The position numbers and the translations under genes are program-made. From Gordonia shandongensis DSM 45094 (GTDB taxonomy: Bacteria > Actinomycetota > Actinomycetes > Mycobacteriales > Mycobacteriaceae), in assembly GCF_000423025.1 (NCBI RefSeq), contig NZ_AUHE01000002.1, positions 186,001 through 250,000 on the forward strand: a stretch of 64,000 bases of DNA, read 5' to 3'. Positions 25,575-36,410 of this stretch are shown here, piece by piece. The stretch's first letter is position 1, and each line of letters begins with the position of its first letter. The notes under the pieces are model-generated. The model was not told the origin of the DNA. It ran no database searches and was given only the letters and a program-made list of their open reading frames with translations.

Positions 25575-27872
25575 ATGAGCGATCCCGATACCAAGCGTCC
25601 GGACGACGGTTCTCCGCTGAGTTCGCGACGGGTTCGCGCACGTCTGGCCCGACGGATGACGGCCGCGCCGCGCAGTGCCGTCGCCCCGGTCCTCGAACCG
25701 TTGGTGAGCCTGCACCGCGAGGTCTACCCGAAGGCCGAAGTCGCGGTCCTGCAGCAGGCGTACGACATCGCCGATCGGCACCACACCGGCCAGTTCCGCA
25801 AGTCCGGTGACCCGTACATCACGCACCCGCTCGCCGTTGCGACGATCCTCGCCGACCTGGGCATGGACACCACGACCCTCGTCGCGGCGCTCTTGCACGA
25901 CACCGTCGAGGACACCGGGTACTCGTTGGAGCAGCTCGAGACCGACTTCGGCGCGGAGGTGGCGCACCTCGTCGACGGGGTGACGAAACTCGACAAGGTC
26001 GCGCTGGGAAGTGCGGCGGAGGCCGAGACGATCCGCAAGATGATCATCGCGATGGCGCGGGACCCGCGGGTCCTGGTGATCAAGGTGGCCGACCGTCTGC
26101 ACAACATGCGCACCATGCGCTTCCTGCCGCCGGAGAAGCAGGCGCGCAAGGCTCGCGAGACCCTCGAGGTGATCGCTCCGCTGGCGCACCGCTTGGGAAT
26201 GGCGACCGTGAAGTGGGAGCTCGAGGACCTGTCGTTCGCGATCCTGCACCCGAAGAAGTACGAGGAGATCGTGCGCCTCGTCGCCGATCGTGCGCCCAGC
26301 CGCGACACCTATCTGGCGCGGGTCAGGACCGACCTCAACACCGCGCTCGGGGCCGCGAAGATCACGGCGACCGTCGAGGGACGCCCGAAGCACTACTGGT
26401 CGATCTATCAGAAGATGATCGTCCGCGGTAAGGACTTCGACGACATCCACGATCTGGTGGGGATGCGGATCCTGTGCGATGAGGTCCGCGACTGCTACGC
26501 CGCGATCGGTGTGGTGCATTCCCTGTGGCAGCCGATGGCGGGCCGTTTCAAGGACTACATCGCCCAGCCCAGCTTCGGTGTCTACCAGTCGCTGCACACC
26601 ACGGTCATCGGACCGGAGGGCAAGCCGCTGGAGATCCAGATCCGTACCTTCGAGATGCACCGGACCGCGGAGTTCGGCATCGCCGCCCACTGGCGGTACA
26701 AGGAGGGACGCAAGGGTCGCGGCCGCAAGCCGACCGACGTCGCCGAGATCGACGACATGGCGTGGATGCGCCAGCTCCTCGACTGGCAGCGGGAGGCGGC
26801 GGATCCGGGGGAGTTCCTCGAATCCCTCCGGTACGACCTCGCCGTCCGCGAGATCTTCGTCTTCACCCCCAAGGGCGATGTGATCACCCTGCCCTCCGGG
26901 TCGACACCGGTGGACTTCGCCTACGCCGTCCACACCGAGGTGGGCCACCGGTGCATCGGAGCACGGGTGAACGGACGGCTCGTCGCCCTGGAACGGGCGC
27001 TGGAGAACGGAGAGGTCGTCGAGGTCTTCACCTCGAAGGCCGAGAGCGCGGGGCCGAGCAAGGACTGGCAGAGCTTCGTCGTCTCGCCGCGAGCCAAGAC
27101 CAAGATCCGCCAGTGGTTCGCCAAGGAACGGCGTGAGGAGGCCCTCGAACAGGGCAAGGACGCCATCGTCAAGGAGGTCCGCCGCGGCGGCCTCCCGGTG
27201 CACCGGCTGGTGTCCGGAGAGTCGATGACGGCGCTGGCCAAGGAGTTCGGGTTCGCCGACGTCGACGCCCTCTACACGGCGGTCGGCGAGAGTCACGTTC
27301 CGGCCGGCCGCGTCGTCCACCGGTTGGTCGCGATGCTCGGCGGTGTCGAGGCGGCCGAGGAGGAGATCGCCAACCGCGCGACACCGTCGAGCCCGACGAT
27401 GCGGCGCAGACAGTCCGGCGACTCCGGCGTCGTCGTGGAGGGCGTCGACAACCTGCTCATCAAATTGGCGAAATGCTGCACACCGGTGCCCGGCGACGAG
27501 ATCATCGGTTTCGTCACCCGAGGCGGCGGCGTCAGCGTCCATCGTGCGGACTGCACCAACGCCGACGATCTGCGTTCCCAACCCGAACGGTTGCTACCGG
27601 TGAACTGGGAACCGAACCCGTCGTCGGTGTTCCTGGTGGCGATTCAGGTCGAGGCTCTCGACCGTCACCGGCTGCTGTCGGACGTGACGCGGGTGCTCGC
27701 CGACGAACGCGTCAACATTCTGTCGGCGTCGCTCACGACCAATCGCGATCATGTCGCGGTGAGCAAGTTCACCTTCGAGATGGGCGACCCGAAACACCTC
27801 GGACACGTGCTGAACGTGGTCCGCAACGTCGAGGGCGTGTACGACGTCTACCGGGTCACGTCGGCGGCGTAG
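25575..27872 (+). CDS. rel: Bifunctional (p)ppGpp synthetase/hydrolase
   Basis: The stringent-response enzyme, 765 residues, making and degrading (p)ppGpp. Domains: HD hydrolase with His84 and HD at 108-109 ([10 protein letters not shown]), synthetase (about 240-390, with [10 protein letters not shown] and [10 protein letters not shown]), TGS ([21 protein letters not shown]), a zinc-finger-like segment with the CC pair in [11 protein letters not shown], and a C-terminal ACT domain. Both active sites look intact. ATG 25575 is 13 bp after apt. It converges on the cyclophilin gene, with a terminator between. Confidence 0.97.
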   Translation: MSDPDTKRPDDGSPLSSRRVRARLARRMTAAPRSAVAPVLEPLVSLHREVYPKAEVAVLQQAYDIADRHHTGQFRKSGDPYITHPLAVATILADLGMDTTTLVAALLHDTVEDTGYSLEQLETDFGAEVAHLVDGVTKLDKVALGSAAEAETIRKMIIAMARDPRVLVIKVADRLHNMRTMRFLPPEKQARKARETLEVIAPLAHRLGMATVKWELEDLSFAILHPKKYEEIVRLVADRAPSRDTYLARVRTDLNTALGAAKITATVEGRPKHYWSIYQKMIVRGKDFDDIHDLVGMRILCDEVRDCYAAIGVVHSLWQPMAGRFKDYIAQPSFGVYQSLHTTVIGPEGKPLEIQIRTFEMHRTAEFGIAAHWRYKEGRKGRGRKPTDVAEIDDMAWMRQLLDWQREAADPGEFLESLRYDLAVREIFVFTPKGDVITLPSGSTPVDFAYAVHTEVGHRCIGARVNGRLVALERALENGEVVEVFTSKAESAGPSKDWQSFVVSPRAKTKIRQWFAKERREEALEQGKDAIVKEVRRGGLPVHRLVSGESMTALAKEFGFADVDALYTAVGESHVPAGRVVHRLVAMLGGVEAAEEEIANRATPSSPTMRRRQSGDSGVVVEGVDNLLIKLAKCCTPVPGDEIIGFVTRGGGVSVHRADCTNADDLRSQPERLLPVNWEPNPSSVFLVAIQVEALDRHRLLSDVTRVLADERVNILSASLTTNRDHVAVSKFTFEMGDPKHLGHVLNVVRNVEGVYDVYRVTSAA

Positions 27873-27904
27873 GTCCGGAGCCGGCTCCGTGCCGACGGTC
27901 GGAG

Positions 27905-27939
27905 CCCGAGATCCGGACCGGATCGGTCCGGATCTCGGG
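27905..27939. terminator. Strong bidirectional terminator between rel and the cyclophilin gene
   Basis: A perfect 16-bp inverted repeat (arms 27905-27920 and 27924-27939, 3-nt loop GAT) in the 77-bp convergent space. There is no T-run, as is common for actinobacterial hairpins. Confidence 0.75.
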
Positions 27940-27949
27940 GATGATCCGA

Positions 27950-28888
27950 TCAGTCGTCGGAGACCGAGGTGGACTTGATCTCCAGGCGTTCCTTCGGCAG
28001 CCCGTCCTCGGGCGTTCCGATCGGTCCGGGGTCGATGCCGCCGCCGGCGACCTCGTCGATCACCTTCATCCCGGCGTCGTCCACGTGGCCGACGACCGAC
28101 AGCGTCGGCGGCAGCTCGGTGTCCTTCGTCACGACGAAGAACTGGGCGCTGCCGGTGTCGGTCGTGCCGCTCTCGGGGTTGTTGCTGTTGGCGATCGCGA
28201 TGGTCCCGCGCGGATAGACGACCGGGGCGGCCATCCCGACCTGGGCGTACTGTTCGGCGTTCTTGCCCGGCGCGAACCCCTCGGGGACGTCGAGCTCGTC
28301 GGGGCTGGTCCATCCGGGACTCCCCGCGCCGGTCCCCGTCGGATCGCCGCACTGCAGGACGCGCAGTCGGTCGCTCTGGGCCAGGCGGTGGCACACCGTG
28401 CCGTCGTAATAGCCGTCGGACGACAGCGAGATCACGGCGTTGACGTTGCAGGCCGCGTCCGAACGGTCCAGCGTCACCGGGATCTCGCCGCGGTTGGTGG
28501 TGAGCGTCCAGTCGACGGTCCCGGTGTTCAACACCCGACTCTCGGGCTTCGGGGCCGTCCGAGCCTTCCCGTCACCGGTGTGCAGGTAGGCCAACTGCTT
28601 CTCCGCCTCGGCCTTCTGCTCGGGCGGAGCCGCGTCGACCTGCTGCTTGGCGAGCTCGATCATCTTGTCCCAGTCGCGGTCGGCGTCGGTGTACGTGCAC
28701 TCGGTGTGCCGCTCGTTGTCCCAGTGGCGGTAGTAGAAGTATCCGCCGAGTGCTCCTGCGGCGAGGACGGCGACACCGCACACCGCGATGAGCGTGATCA
28801 TCCGTCGGCGTGCGGCCTGGCGTTCCCGCTCAAGCCGCTCCTCGAGCTTTCGACGGGCGGCTTCGCGACGCTCTTCGTTGGTCGACAC
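27950..28888 (-). CDS. ppiB: Membrane-anchored cyclophilin-type peptidyl-prolyl isomerase
   Basis: A 312-residue protein with a charged cytoplasmic N-terminus (1-29), one transmembrane helix (about 30-52) and an external cyclophilin domain (about 125-305). Family blocks are YYDGTVCHRL, QCGDPTGTGAGSPGW, RGTIAIANSN and GSAQFFVV, so the prolyl isomerase fold is complete. It probably assists folding of exported proteins. Start GTG 28888 lies 10 bases after AGGAGG on the minus strand; an upstream extension in the same frame looks non-coding. It is divergent from the glyoxalase-like gene (150 bp). Confidence 0.93.
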   Translation of the reverse strand: MSTNEERREAARRKLEERLERERQAARRRMITLIAVCGVAVLAAGALGGYFYYRHWDNERHTECTYTDADRDWDKMIELAKQQVDAAPPEQKAEAEKQLAYLHTGDGKARTAPKPESRVLNTGTVDWTLTTNRGEIPVTLDRSDAACNVNAVISLSSDGYYDGTVCHRLAQSDRLRVLQCGDPTGTGAGSPGWTSPDELDVPEGFAPGKNAEQYAQVGMAAPVVYPRGTIAIANSNNPESGTTDTGSAQFFVVTKDTELPPTLSVVGHVDDAGMKVIDEVAGGGIDPGPIGTPEDGLPKERLEIKSTSVSDD

Positions 28889-29038
28889 GCTGGTGGAACC
28901 TCCTGTGCGGCGTGTGAAGCATGGATCGGTGCGTACAGCGGGCCCCATGCTATCGCAGGGGACTGGGAGGTCGATGAGACAATGGTCGGCACGTGTCGTC
29001 CGGCGGTGAGCCGGAGAGTGCCGAGGAGGAACCCCACC

Positions 29039-29722
29039 ATGCTGATCGCCGGATTTCCTGCCGGGATGTTCCAGACGAACTGCTATCTGGTCGCCCAGGA
29101 GCGGGGGAGCGAGGCCGTCATCATCGACCCGGGGCAAGACGCGGCGCCGACCGTGCGCACCGCCCTCGCCGAACACGACCTGACCCCGGTCGCGATCTTT
29201 CTGACCCACGGGCACCTCGACCACACGTGGAATTCCACGGAGCTGGCCGACGAATACTCGATCCCGGTCCACATCCACGCGGACGACCGTCCGATGCTCA
29301 CCGATCCGGGGATGGGCATCGGCAGTGCGCTGTCGGCGATGATCGGGGAGCAGACGTTCACCGAGCCGGAGAAGGTCGTGGAGTTCGTCGACGGCGAGGA
29401 CGTCGAGGCCGCCGGTTTCCGCTGGCAGGTCGCCCATGCGCCGGGGCATTCACGCGGAAGCGTCCTGCTGACCCCCGGTGCGGGGGAGGTCTGCTTCTCC
29501 GGCGACGTACTCTTCAACGGGTCGATCGGTCGGACGGACCTCCCCGGCGGAGACCACCGACAGCTGCTGGAGTCGATCGCGACGACCCTTCTGGTCCGCG
29601 ACGACGACGTGGTGATCCTGCCCGGTCACGGCCCGCAGACCACGATCGGCGCCGAGCGGACGAGCAATCCGTTCCTCACCGAGGTTCCCGATGCGACGAA
29701 GAAAGGACGTTTCGGACTGTGA
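29039..29722 (+). CDS. Metallo-beta-lactamase-fold hydrolase (glyoxalase II-like)
   Basis: A 227-residue MBL-fold hydrolase. The metal motif [10 protein letters not shown] (HxHxDH) lies at about residues 57-66, with further ligands in [16 protein letters not shown] and ILPGHGPQT. Such proteins are annotated as hydroxyacylglutathione hydrolases, though mycobacteria use mycothiol, so the natural thioester is uncertain. ATG 29039 follows GAGGAGG. It overlaps hisS by 4 bases, the same order as Rv2581c-hisS in M. tuberculosis. Confidence 0.88.
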   Translation: MLIAGFPAGMFQTNCYLVAQERGSEAVIIDPGQDAAPTVRTALAEHDLTPVAIFLTHGHLDHTWNSTELADEYSIPVHIHADDRPMLTDPGMGIGSALSAMIGEQTFTEPEKVVEFVDGEDVEAAGFRWQVAHAPGHSRGSVLLTPGAGEVCFSGDVLFNGSIGRTDLPGGDHRQLLESIATTLLVRDDDVVILPGHGPQTTIGAERTSNPFLTEVPDATKKGRFGL

Positions 29723-30987
29723 GCGGAGAATTCGCCGCGCCGAAAGGCATTCCGGACTACTACCCACCGGCTTCGGCCGACTTCCTGGCGGTGCGCGAAG
29801 CGCTGACGGAAGCCGCGCACCGCGCCGGGTACGGCCACATCGAACTGCCGATCTTCGAGGACACGGCCCTGTTCGCCCGCGGGGTCGGGGAGTCGACCGA
29901 CGTGGTGAGCAAGGAGATGTACACCTTCGCCGATCGCGGTGGACGCACCGTGACCCTGCGTCCCGAGGGAACGGCAGGCGTGATGCGCGCCGTGATCCAG
30001 CACGGACTGGATCGGGGGCAGCTTCCGGTGAAGCTCTGTTACTCCGGCCCGTTCTTCCGCTACGAGCGGCCCCAGGCCGGCCGCTACCGGCAGCTCCAGC
30101 AGGTCGGGATCGAGGCGATCGGCGTCGACGATCCGGCGCTGGACGCCGAGGTGATCGCCGTCGCGGACGAGGGGTATCGGCGACTCGGACTGAGCGGCTA
30201 CCGCCTCGAGCTGACGTCCCTGGGCGACGACACCTGCCGCCCCCGATACCGGGAGGCGTTGCAGGCCTTCCTGTTCGGGCTCGATCTGGACGAGGCGACG
30301 CGCGACCGGGCAGCGATCAACCCGCTGCGGGTGCTCGACGACAAGCGCCCCGAGATCCGCGAGGCCACCGCCGATGCGCCCTTGATGATCGATCATCTCA
30401 GCGATTCGGCCCGCGATCACTTCGACGCGGTCCGCGCGCATCTCGACCGGCTCGGTGTCGAATACGTCCTCAACCCTCGTCTGGTGCGCGGGCTGGACTA
30501 CTACACGAAGACCACCTTCGAATTCGTGCACGACGGCCTCGGCGCACAGTCGGGGATCGGCGGCGGCGGTCGCTACGACGGACTGATGAAGCAGGTCGGC
30601 GGCAGACAGGATCTGTCCGGGATCGGCTTCGGGATCGGCGTCGACCGGACCGTTCTCGCACTCGAGGCCGAGGGCGCGTCGGTGGCCGGACGCGGTCGCG
30701 TCGACGTGTACGGCGTCCCGATGGGCGGCGCCGCCAAGTCGGAGCTCGTCGCGATGGCCGCGGACCTCCGGGCCGCGGGCGTGAGCGTCGATCTGGCGTA
30801 TGGGGATCGCGGGCTCAAGGGCGCGATGAAGGCGGCGGACCGATCGGGAGCCCGGGTGGCCCTCGTGCTCGGGGACCGCGAACTCGACGAACGGACCATC
30901 GAGGTCAAGGACCTGACGTCGGGAGACCAGCGTCGGGTGTCGCTCGACGGGGCGGTCGCGGCGGTCCGCGAACTGCTCGCCGACTAG
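29719..30987 (+). CDS. hisS: Histidyl-tRNA synthetase
   Basis: A 422-residue class II synthetase for tRNA-His. Motif 2 is [15 protein letters not shown], the histidine-binding signature is [12 protein letters not shown], motif 3 is [10 protein letters not shown] with GFGIGVDR, and the C-terminal anticodon-binding domain starts near residue 335. GTG 29719 overlaps the preceding gene. It converges on the zinc peptidase with only 13 bp between; no terminator hairpin is obvious there. Confidence 0.97.
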   Translation: MSGEFAAPKGIPDYYPPASADFLAVREALTEAAHRAGYGHIELPIFEDTALFARGVGESTDVVSKEMYTFADRGGRTVTLRPEGTAGVMRAVIQHGLDRGQLPVKLCYSGPFFRYERPQAGRYRQLQQVGIEAIGVDDPALDAEVIAVADEGYRRLGLSGYRLELTSLGDDTCRPRYREALQAFLFGLDLDEATRDRAAINPLRVLDDKRPEIREATADAPLMIDHLSDSARDHFDAVRAHLDRLGVEYVLNPRLVRGLDYYTKTTFEFVHDGLGAQSGIGGGGRYDGLMKQVGGRQDLSGIGFGIGVDRTVLALEAEGASVAGRGRVDVYGVPMGGAAKSELVAMAADLRAAGVSVDLAYGDRGLKGAMKAADRSGARVALVLGDRELDERTIEVKDLTSGDQRRVSLDGAVAAVRELLAD

Positions 30988-31000
30988 GACCGCGGACCGA

Positions 31001-31843
31001 TCACAGGTCGTCGGTGGCGAAGGTGTCGCACCGGCGCGGATCGCCGGTGGAGTACCCCGTCGTCACCCAGCGGACGCGCTGCGCCGCCGAGCCGTGAGTC
31101 CAACTCTCCGGGTTCGCGGACGATCCGGTGATCGTGTCGTCTCCGATCGCCTTGGCGGAGGCGATGACCGTCTGGATCTGCTCGTCGGTGATCGGCTCGA
31201 GCATCGCGTCGGGCCCCTCGTCGGCCTTCGACATCCAGACGCCGGCCAGGCAGTCGGCCTGCAACTCGATGCGGACCGATCCGTCGTTGCCCATGCGCTG
31301 CCCCTTGGCGAGAACCCCCGTGAGGTTCTCGACGTGGTGGCCGTACTCGTGGGCGACCACGTACTCCTGGGCGAGGGGGCCGTCCGAGCCGCCCATCTGC
31401 TTGAGCTGAGCGAAGAACGCGGGATCGAAGTAGGCGGTCTTGTCGCCGGGACAGTAGAAGGGCCCCATCGCGGAGGTGCCCGCACCGCATGCGGTGGCGA
31501 TCGATCCGCTGAAGATCTTCGTGGCCGGCCGCGTGTATCCCGACATCAGCGATCCCCACACACGATCGAGGCTGACGGTGGTGGCGACGATTCGGCAGAC
31601 GTCGTCGGAGTTGGCCTGCTCGATCGTGCAGTTCGCGATGTGTTCACTGAGGGCCTGGTCGGAGGCGCCCGTCGGGGCCGAGCCGGGGTCGCCGCCCATG
31701 ATCTGACCCGGGTTGACCCCGAAGAGCAGCGCGACGATGGTCACGATGAGCCCGACGCCGCCGCCGAGCGCCATCCGACCGCCGCCACCGCCGCCGGCCG
31801 AGACGTTTCCGCCGCCGAGCGGCCCACTGCCTTGGAAGGTCAT
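31001..31843 (-). CDS. YpfJ/KPN_02809-family neutral zinc metallopeptidase
   Basis: A 280-residue membrane-anchored protein. A Gly-rich N-terminus (1-25) precedes one membrane helix (about 26-45). The outer domain carries the zincin motif HEYGHH (165-170) with a third ligand likely in ELQADCLAGVW, and paired cysteines (72, 83, 119, 131) that could form disulfides outside the cell. The M. tuberculosis counterpart is Rv2575. The substrate is unknown. It is divergent from aspS (151 bp). Confidence 0.88.
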   Translation of the reverse strand: MTFQGSGPLGGGNVSAGGGGGGRMALGGGVGLIVTIVALLFGVNPGQIMGGDPGSAPTGASDQALSEHIANCTIEQANSDDVCRIVATTVSLDRVWGSLMSGYTRPATKIFSGSIATACGAGTSAMGPFYCPGDKTAYFDPAFFAQLKQMGGSDGPLAQEYVVAHEYGHHVENLTGVLAKGQRMGNDGSVRIELQADCLAGVWMSKADEGPDAMLEPITDEQIQTVIASAKAIGDDTITGSSANPESWTHGSAAQRVRWVTTGYSTGDPRRCDTFATDDL

Positions 31844-31874
31844 GGGCCAACATTAGCCGCGAATGCGACGCGAC

Positions 31875-31904
31875 TGTCGCGGTGTCCGCGGCGATCCGTA
31901 GAAT
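31875..31904 (+). promoter_or_regulatory. Candidate aspS promoter
   Basis: TGTCGC (31875-31880) and TAGAAT (31899-31904), 18 bp apart, lie 91 bp upstream of aspS in the divergent space. The -10 fits the primary sigma consensus; the -35 is weak. The leader has two GCACACTG-like repeats but no T-box. Confidence 0.35.
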
Positions 31905-31994
31905 CGGGCGCACGAAGATCGCACACTGACGGCACACTGTCGACTCTCTCGGGCCTCTCCCCGGCATTCGTGCTGCGCAGAAGGAAGGAAGCAC

Positions 31995-33779
31995 GTGCTC
32001 CGCACTCATCTCGCCGGATCGTTGCGTCGACAGGACGCATCGCAGACCGTGACCGTCGCCGGATGGGTGGCGCGGCGGCGCGACCACGGCGGAGTGGTCT
32101 TCATCGACCTTCGCGACTCGTCCGGACTGGTGCAGGTCGTGTTCCGGGACGAGGCGGTCGCGGAGGCCGCGCACCGACTGCGCGCAGAGTTCTGCATCCA
32201 GGTGACCGGCGAGGTCGAGATCCGCCCGGAGGGCAGCGAGAACAGTGCGCTCGCCTCGGGCGCGATCGAGATCAACGCCACCGAACTGGTCGTTCTCAAC
32301 GAGTCGGCCCCGCTGCCCTTCCAACTCGACGAGCAGCCGGGCGAGGAGGCCCGGCTGCGACACCGATACCTCGACCTGCGGCGCGAGGGGCCCGCGCGGG
32401 CCATGCGCCTGCGCTCGGAGGTGAACGCGGCCGCCCGCACCGTCCTCGCGAGCCACGACTTCGTGGAGGTCGAGACCCCGACGCTGACCCGATCGACCCC
32501 GGAGGGGGCACGCGACTTCCTGGTTCCCGCCCGCCTGCAGCCGGGCAGCTTCTACGCCCTGCCGCAGAGCCCGCAGCTGTTCAAGCAGCTCCTGATGGTG
32601 GCGGGGATGGAGCGGTACTACCAGATCGCACGCTGCTACCGCGACGAGGACTTCCGCGCCGACCGTCAGCCCGAGTTCACCCAGCTCGACGTCGAGATGA
32701 GCTTCGTCGACGAGGACGACGTGATCGCCCTCGCCGAGGAGATCCTCGCGGCGCTGTGGAAGCTGATCGGCGTCGAGATCAACACGCCGATCCCGCGCAT
32801 CACCTATGCCGATGCGATGCGCCGGTACGGCAGTGACAAACCCGACCTGCGCTTCGACATCGAACTGGTCGAGTGCACGGAGTTCTTCGCCGACACCCCG
32901 TTCCGCGTGTTCAAGGCCCCGTACGTCGGCGCCGTCGTCATGGCGGGCGGCGCGTCACAGCCGCGCCGACAGCTCGACGCCTGGCAGGAGTGGGCCAAGC
33001 AGCGGGGCGCCAAGGGACTGGCGTACGTCCTCGTCCAGGAGGACGGCACGTTGACCGGACCGGTCTCGAAGAACATCTCCGAAGCCGAACGCGAGGGCAT
33101 CGCGGCGCACGTCGGCGCCGAGCCGGGCGACTGCATCTTCTTCGCGGCCGGGGCGACCAAGCCGATGCGGGCACTGCTCGGTGCGGCACGCGATGAGATC
33201 GCCGCCAAACTCGGGCTCATCGCCGACGACGCCTGGGCGTTCACCTGGGTCGTGGACGCCCCGATGTTCGAACCCGCCGACGACGCGACGGCCGCCGGCG
33301 ACGTCGCCGTGGGCTCCGGCGCCTGGACCGCGGTGCACCACGCCTTCACCTCGCCGAAACCGGAATGCCTCGACGCCCTCGAGGCAGACCCGGGAGCGGC
33401 GGTCGCCTACGCCTACGACATCGTGTGCAACGGAAACGAGATCGGTGGCGGATCCATCCGTATCCACCGTCGCGACGTGCAGGAACGCGTCTTCGCGATC
33501 ATGGGGATCGGCGAGGACGAGGCCCGGGAGAAGTTCGGCTTCCTGCTCGACGCCTTCGCCTACGGAGCGCCGCCGCACGGCGGCATCGCCTTCGGCTGGG
33601 ACCGGATCACATCGCTGTTGGCCGGGGAGCCCTCGATCCGCGAGGTGATCGCGTTCCCGAAGTCCGGCGGGGGTGTCGATCCGCTGACGGATGCACCGGC
33701 GCCGATCACGCCGCAGCAGCGCAAGGAGTCGGGGATCGACGCGCGCCCCGCGACACAGGAGAAGGCGTCCGACGCCTGA
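31995..33779 (+). CDS. aspS: Aspartyl-tRNA synthetase (bacterial type)
   Basis: A 594-residue class II synthetase. N-terminal OB-fold anticodon domain (1-105, [15 protein letters not shown]), catalytic core with motif 2 [19 protein letters not shown], an inserted GAD domain (about 290-415), and motif 3 GIAFGWDRI near 535. Whether it charges only tRNA-Asp or also tRNA-Asn cannot be decided here; many actinobacteria use the non-discriminating form with GatCAB. GTG 31995 follows GAAGGAAGG. The kinase-like gene follows after 7 bp. Confidence 0.97.
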   Translation: MLRTHLAGSLRRQDASQTVTVAGWVARRRDHGGVVFIDLRDSSGLVQVVFRDEAVAEAAHRLRAEFCIQVTGEVEIRPEGSENSALASGAIEINATELVVLNESAPLPFQLDEQPGEEARLRHRYLDLRREGPARAMRLRSEVNAAARTVLASHDFVEVETPTLTRSTPEGARDFLVPARLQPGSFYALPQSPQLFKQLLMVAGMERYYQIARCYRDEDFRADRQPEFTQLDVEMSFVDEDDVIALAEEILAALWKLIGVEINTPIPRITYADAMRRYGSDKPDLRFDIELVECTEFFADTPFRVFKAPYVGAVVMAGGASQPRRQLDAWQEWAKQRGAKGLAYVLVQEDGTLTGPVSKNISEAEREGIAAHVGAEPGDCIFFAAGATKPMRALLGAARDEIAAKLGLIADDAWAFTWVVDAPMFEPADDATAAGDVAVGSGAWTAVHHAFTSPKPECLDALEADPGAAVAYAYDIVCNGNEIGGGSIRIHRRDVQERVFAIMGIGEDEAREKFGFLLDAFAYGAPPHGGIAFGWDRITSLLAGEPSIREVIAFPKSGGGVDPLTDAPAPITPQQRKESGIDARPATQEKASDA

Positions 33780-33786
33780 GGAAGCC

Positions 33787-34932
33787 ATGACCGTACTCGC
33801 TGACGACAGGATCACGTCAGTACTCGACGTCGCCGCCGGCGTGCTCGCGAAGCGGGCCGGGACGGCGGTCCACCTCGACGACCCGGAGGACCTCGGCGGC
33901 TCGGGGCGCACCGCGGTGCTCCGTGCCCGAGTCATCGACAATCCCGTCTCCCTCGACCGGACCGTCGTGGTCAAGGCGTTCGACGAGGAGACGCCCGCCG
34001 CTCAGGTCCTCCGCGAGATCGCCTCGTACCGGTACGCGACGGCCCTGCCGACACAGTCGCGTCCGGGTCCCCAGCTGTTGGCATCCGACCTCGACGCACG
34101 CGTCCTGGTCCTCACCGACCTGGGGAACGGGCGGTCGATGGTCGAGGTGCTCGGCTCCGACGACCCCGACGACGTGGAGCGCGGGGTCAGCGCCTGGGGA
34201 CAGGCGCTGGGACGCATGCACGCCGCGACACTCGGCGGCGACGAGGACTTCGCCACGCTGCTGCGGATCAGCGGCAAGAGCGTGAAGGGATCGGTCCGCA
34301 AGGCCGTCGCCGCGGGCGGCGGCGTCCGAGACGAGGCCGCCGCGGCGTTCGCGGCGTTCGACGACGTCACCAGGCAACTCGGCGTCGACCTGCCGACCGA
34401 TGCCAGGGACCTGCTCGGCGAGGGGCTGGCGCTCTTCGACGACGGCGACTTCCGGGCCTTCAGCCCGGCGGACGTCGGACCGGAGAACATCCTCCTCAAC
34501 GGTGACGGCATCAAGTTCATGGACTACGAGTGGGGTGAGTTCCGCGACGCCACGCTCGACGTCGCCTACGCGCAGGCCACGTTCCCGGCACGACTGTCGG
34601 TCGATGTCGTCGGGCATCGACCGGAGTTGGAGACCGCACTGTCGGATGCGTGGCGTGCCGAGGTGAAGCCGCTGTGGCCGTCGATGACCGACCGCGGCCT
34701 CGAGAACCGCATCCTCAAGGCCCGGACGCTGTGGGTGTGGCTGTCCACGTACTGGATGATTCGCGGCGACGCCACCGGTCACGACTGGGCGCTGCACACG
34801 ACCGACGCCCGAGTCCTGCTGTCGCGGTGGGCCGACCTCGCCGACGCCGGCGAATCCGTGGGCGCCGCCGACGGCTTCGTCGACTGCGCCGACCGCGTGC
34901 GGGAGGCACTGCGGGTCTTCTGGTTCGGGTGA
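33787..34932 (+). CDS. Aminoglycoside phosphotransferase (APH)-like kinase family protein
   Basis: A 381-residue protein with the layout of the APH/choline-kinase superfamily. The N-lobe has VVVKAFDEE (likely ATP-binding Lys) and a hinge around LVLTDLGNGRSM; the C-lobe has the catalytic loop region PADVGPENILL and the metal-binding DYEWGEFRDATLD. The usual HxDxxxxN is PxDxxxxN here, so the first histidine is missing; Asp and Asn remain. The C-terminal third (about 280-381) is helical with several Trp. The substrate is unknown and drug resistance should not be inferred. It lies between aspS (7 bp) and rarA (3 bp). Confidence 0.75.
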   Translation: MTVLADDRITSVLDVAAGVLAKRAGTAVHLDDPEDLGGSGRTAVLRARVIDNPVSLDRTVVVKAFDEETPAAQVLREIASYRYATALPTQSRPGPQLLASDLDARVLVLTDLGNGRSMVEVLGSDDPDDVERGVSAWGQALGRMHAATLGGDEDFATLLRISGKSVKGSVRKAVAAGGGVRDEAAAAFAAFDDVTRQLGVDLPTDARDLLGEGLALFDDGDFRAFSPADVGPENILLNGDGIKFMDYEWGEFRDATLDVAYAQATFPARLSVDVVGHRPELETALSDAWRAEVKPLWPSMTDRGLENRILKARTLWVWLSTYWMIRGDATGHDWALHTTDARVLLSRWADLADAGESVGAADGFVDCADRVREALRVFWFG

Positions 34933-34935
34933 GTC

Positions 34936-36318
34936 GTGACGGGAGACTTGTTCGCGGACACACCCGATGACGACGGATCCGACAGCCACGGATCCGACAC
35001 CCACGGGCCCGACACCCGCCCCGCGCCGCCGCTGGCGGTGCGGATGCGTCCGAGATCCCTCGACGAGATCGTCGGCCAAGACCACCTCCTCGGTCCGCGG
35101 TCGCCGCTACGACGGTTGATCGGCGGATCGGGAGCCGCATCGGTCCTGCTCTACGGTCCGCCCGGCACCGGGAAGACGACGATGGCCTCGATGATCAGCC
35201 AGGCGACGGGCGGACGTTTCGAGGCGCTCTCGGCACTCTCCTCGGGTGTCAAAGAGGTTCGGGCGGTCATCGACGGAGCGCGTCGACGGCTGGCGCACGG
35301 TCAGCAGACCGTCCTGTTCATCGACGAGGTCCACCGCTTCTCCAAGACTCAGCAGGACGCCCTGCTCGACGCCGTGGAGAACCGCGTCGTGCTTCTCGTC
35401 GCCGCGACGACCGAGAATCCGTCGTTCTCGGTCGTCGCTCCGCTGCTGTCCCGGTCGCTGGTGCTGCAACTTCGCTCGCTGTCGGACGCCGACGTCCGCG
35501 AGGTCCTCACCCGGGCCGTCGAGGATCCCCGCGGACTGGATGGGGCGGTGAGCCTCACACCGGAGGCGCTCGATCACCTGGTCGCGGTGTCCGGCGGCGA
35601 CGCCCGTCGTGCGCTGACCGCGCTGGAGGCCAGCGCGGACGCGGCCGACGACGGGGACACCGTCGACGTCGAGGACGTCGAGGCGGCGATCGATCGGGCC
35701 GCCGTGCGCTACGACCGCGACGGTGACCAGCACTACGACGTGATCAGCGCGTTCATCAAATCGATCCGCGGCTCCGATGTGGACGCCGCCCTGCATTATC
35801 TGGCGCGGATGATCGTCGCGGGGGAGGATCCGCGGTTCATCGCCCGGCGCCTGATGATCCACGCGAGCGAGGACGTGGGGATGGCCGATCCGACGGCGCT
35901 CCAGTCGGCGGTCGCCGCCGCGCAGGTCGTCGCCCTCGTCGGCATGCCGGAAGCGCGACTGGCGCTGGCACAGGCCACCATCCACCTGGCGACGGCGCCG
36001 AAGTCGGGGGCGGTCATCTCGGCGATCGGCGCCGCGATGGCCGACGTCTCGGCGGGACGCGCCGGTGCGGTGCCCCCGGCCCTGCGCGACGGCCACTACG
36101 CCGGCGCCGCCAAGATGGGGCACGGGGTCGGGTATCGATTCCCTCACGACGACCCCGACGGAGTGCTCGCGCAGCAGTATCCGCCCGACGAACTCGTCGG
36201 TGTGGACTATTACGCGCCGACCGATCACGGGTACGAGCGGGAGATCGGTCCGCGTGTCGGCCGGCTGCGGTCGATCGTCCGAGGACTCGCCGCCCGGACG
36301 CGCTCGCGTCGCGCGTAA
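34936..36318 (+). CDS. rarA: Replication-associated recombination protein A (AAA+ ATPase)
   Basis: A 460-residue clamp-loader-like AAA+ protein of the RarA/MgsA/WRNIP1 family that acts at stalled replication forks. Walker A is [10 protein letters not shown], Walker B is LFIDEVHRF, sensor 1 is [10 protein letters not shown], and the C-terminal tetramerisation part contains [19 protein letters not shown]. The acidic N-terminal 30 residues are a low-complexity SHGSDTHG type. GTG 34936 starts 3 bp after the kinase-like gene. Same order as in M. tuberculosis, where it precedes alaS. Confidence 0.95.
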   Translation: MTGDLFADTPDDDGSDSHGSDTHGPDTRPAPPLAVRMRPRSLDEIVGQDHLLGPRSPLRRLIGGSGAASVLLYGPPGTGKTTMASMISQATGGRFEALSALSSGVKEVRAVIDGARRRLAHGQQTVLFIDEVHRFSKTQQDALLDAVENRVVLLVAATTENPSFSVVAPLLSRSLVLQLRSLSDADVREVLTRAVEDPRGLDGAVSLTPEALDHLVAVSGGDARRALTALEASADAADDGDTVDVEDVEAAIDRAAVRYDRDGDQHYDVISAFIKSIRGSDVDAALHYLARMIVAGEDPRFIARRLMIHASEDVGMADPTALQSAVAAAQVVALVGMPEARLALAQATIHLATAPKSGAVISAIGAAMADVSAGRAGAVPPALRDGHYAGAAKMGHGVGYRFPHDDPDGVLAQQYPPDELVGVDYYAPTDHGYEREIGPRVGRLRSIVRGLAARTRSRRA

Positions 36319-36333
36319 ACTCGCCGTGACGAC

Positions 36334-36370
36334 TGCTCGCCGAGGACCCCTTCCGGTGAGCGGGCGAGCA
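36334..36370 (+). terminator. Hairpin between rarA and alaS
   Basis: An 8-bp inverted repeat (TGCTCGCC / GGCGAGCA) with a 21-nt loop in the 92-bp space. No T-run follows, so it may be a weak terminator or an alaS leader structure. Confidence 0.3.
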
Positions 36371-36410
36371 TCAATGAACCGACCACTTCGAAGACAGGGA
36401 CATCGCCGCA

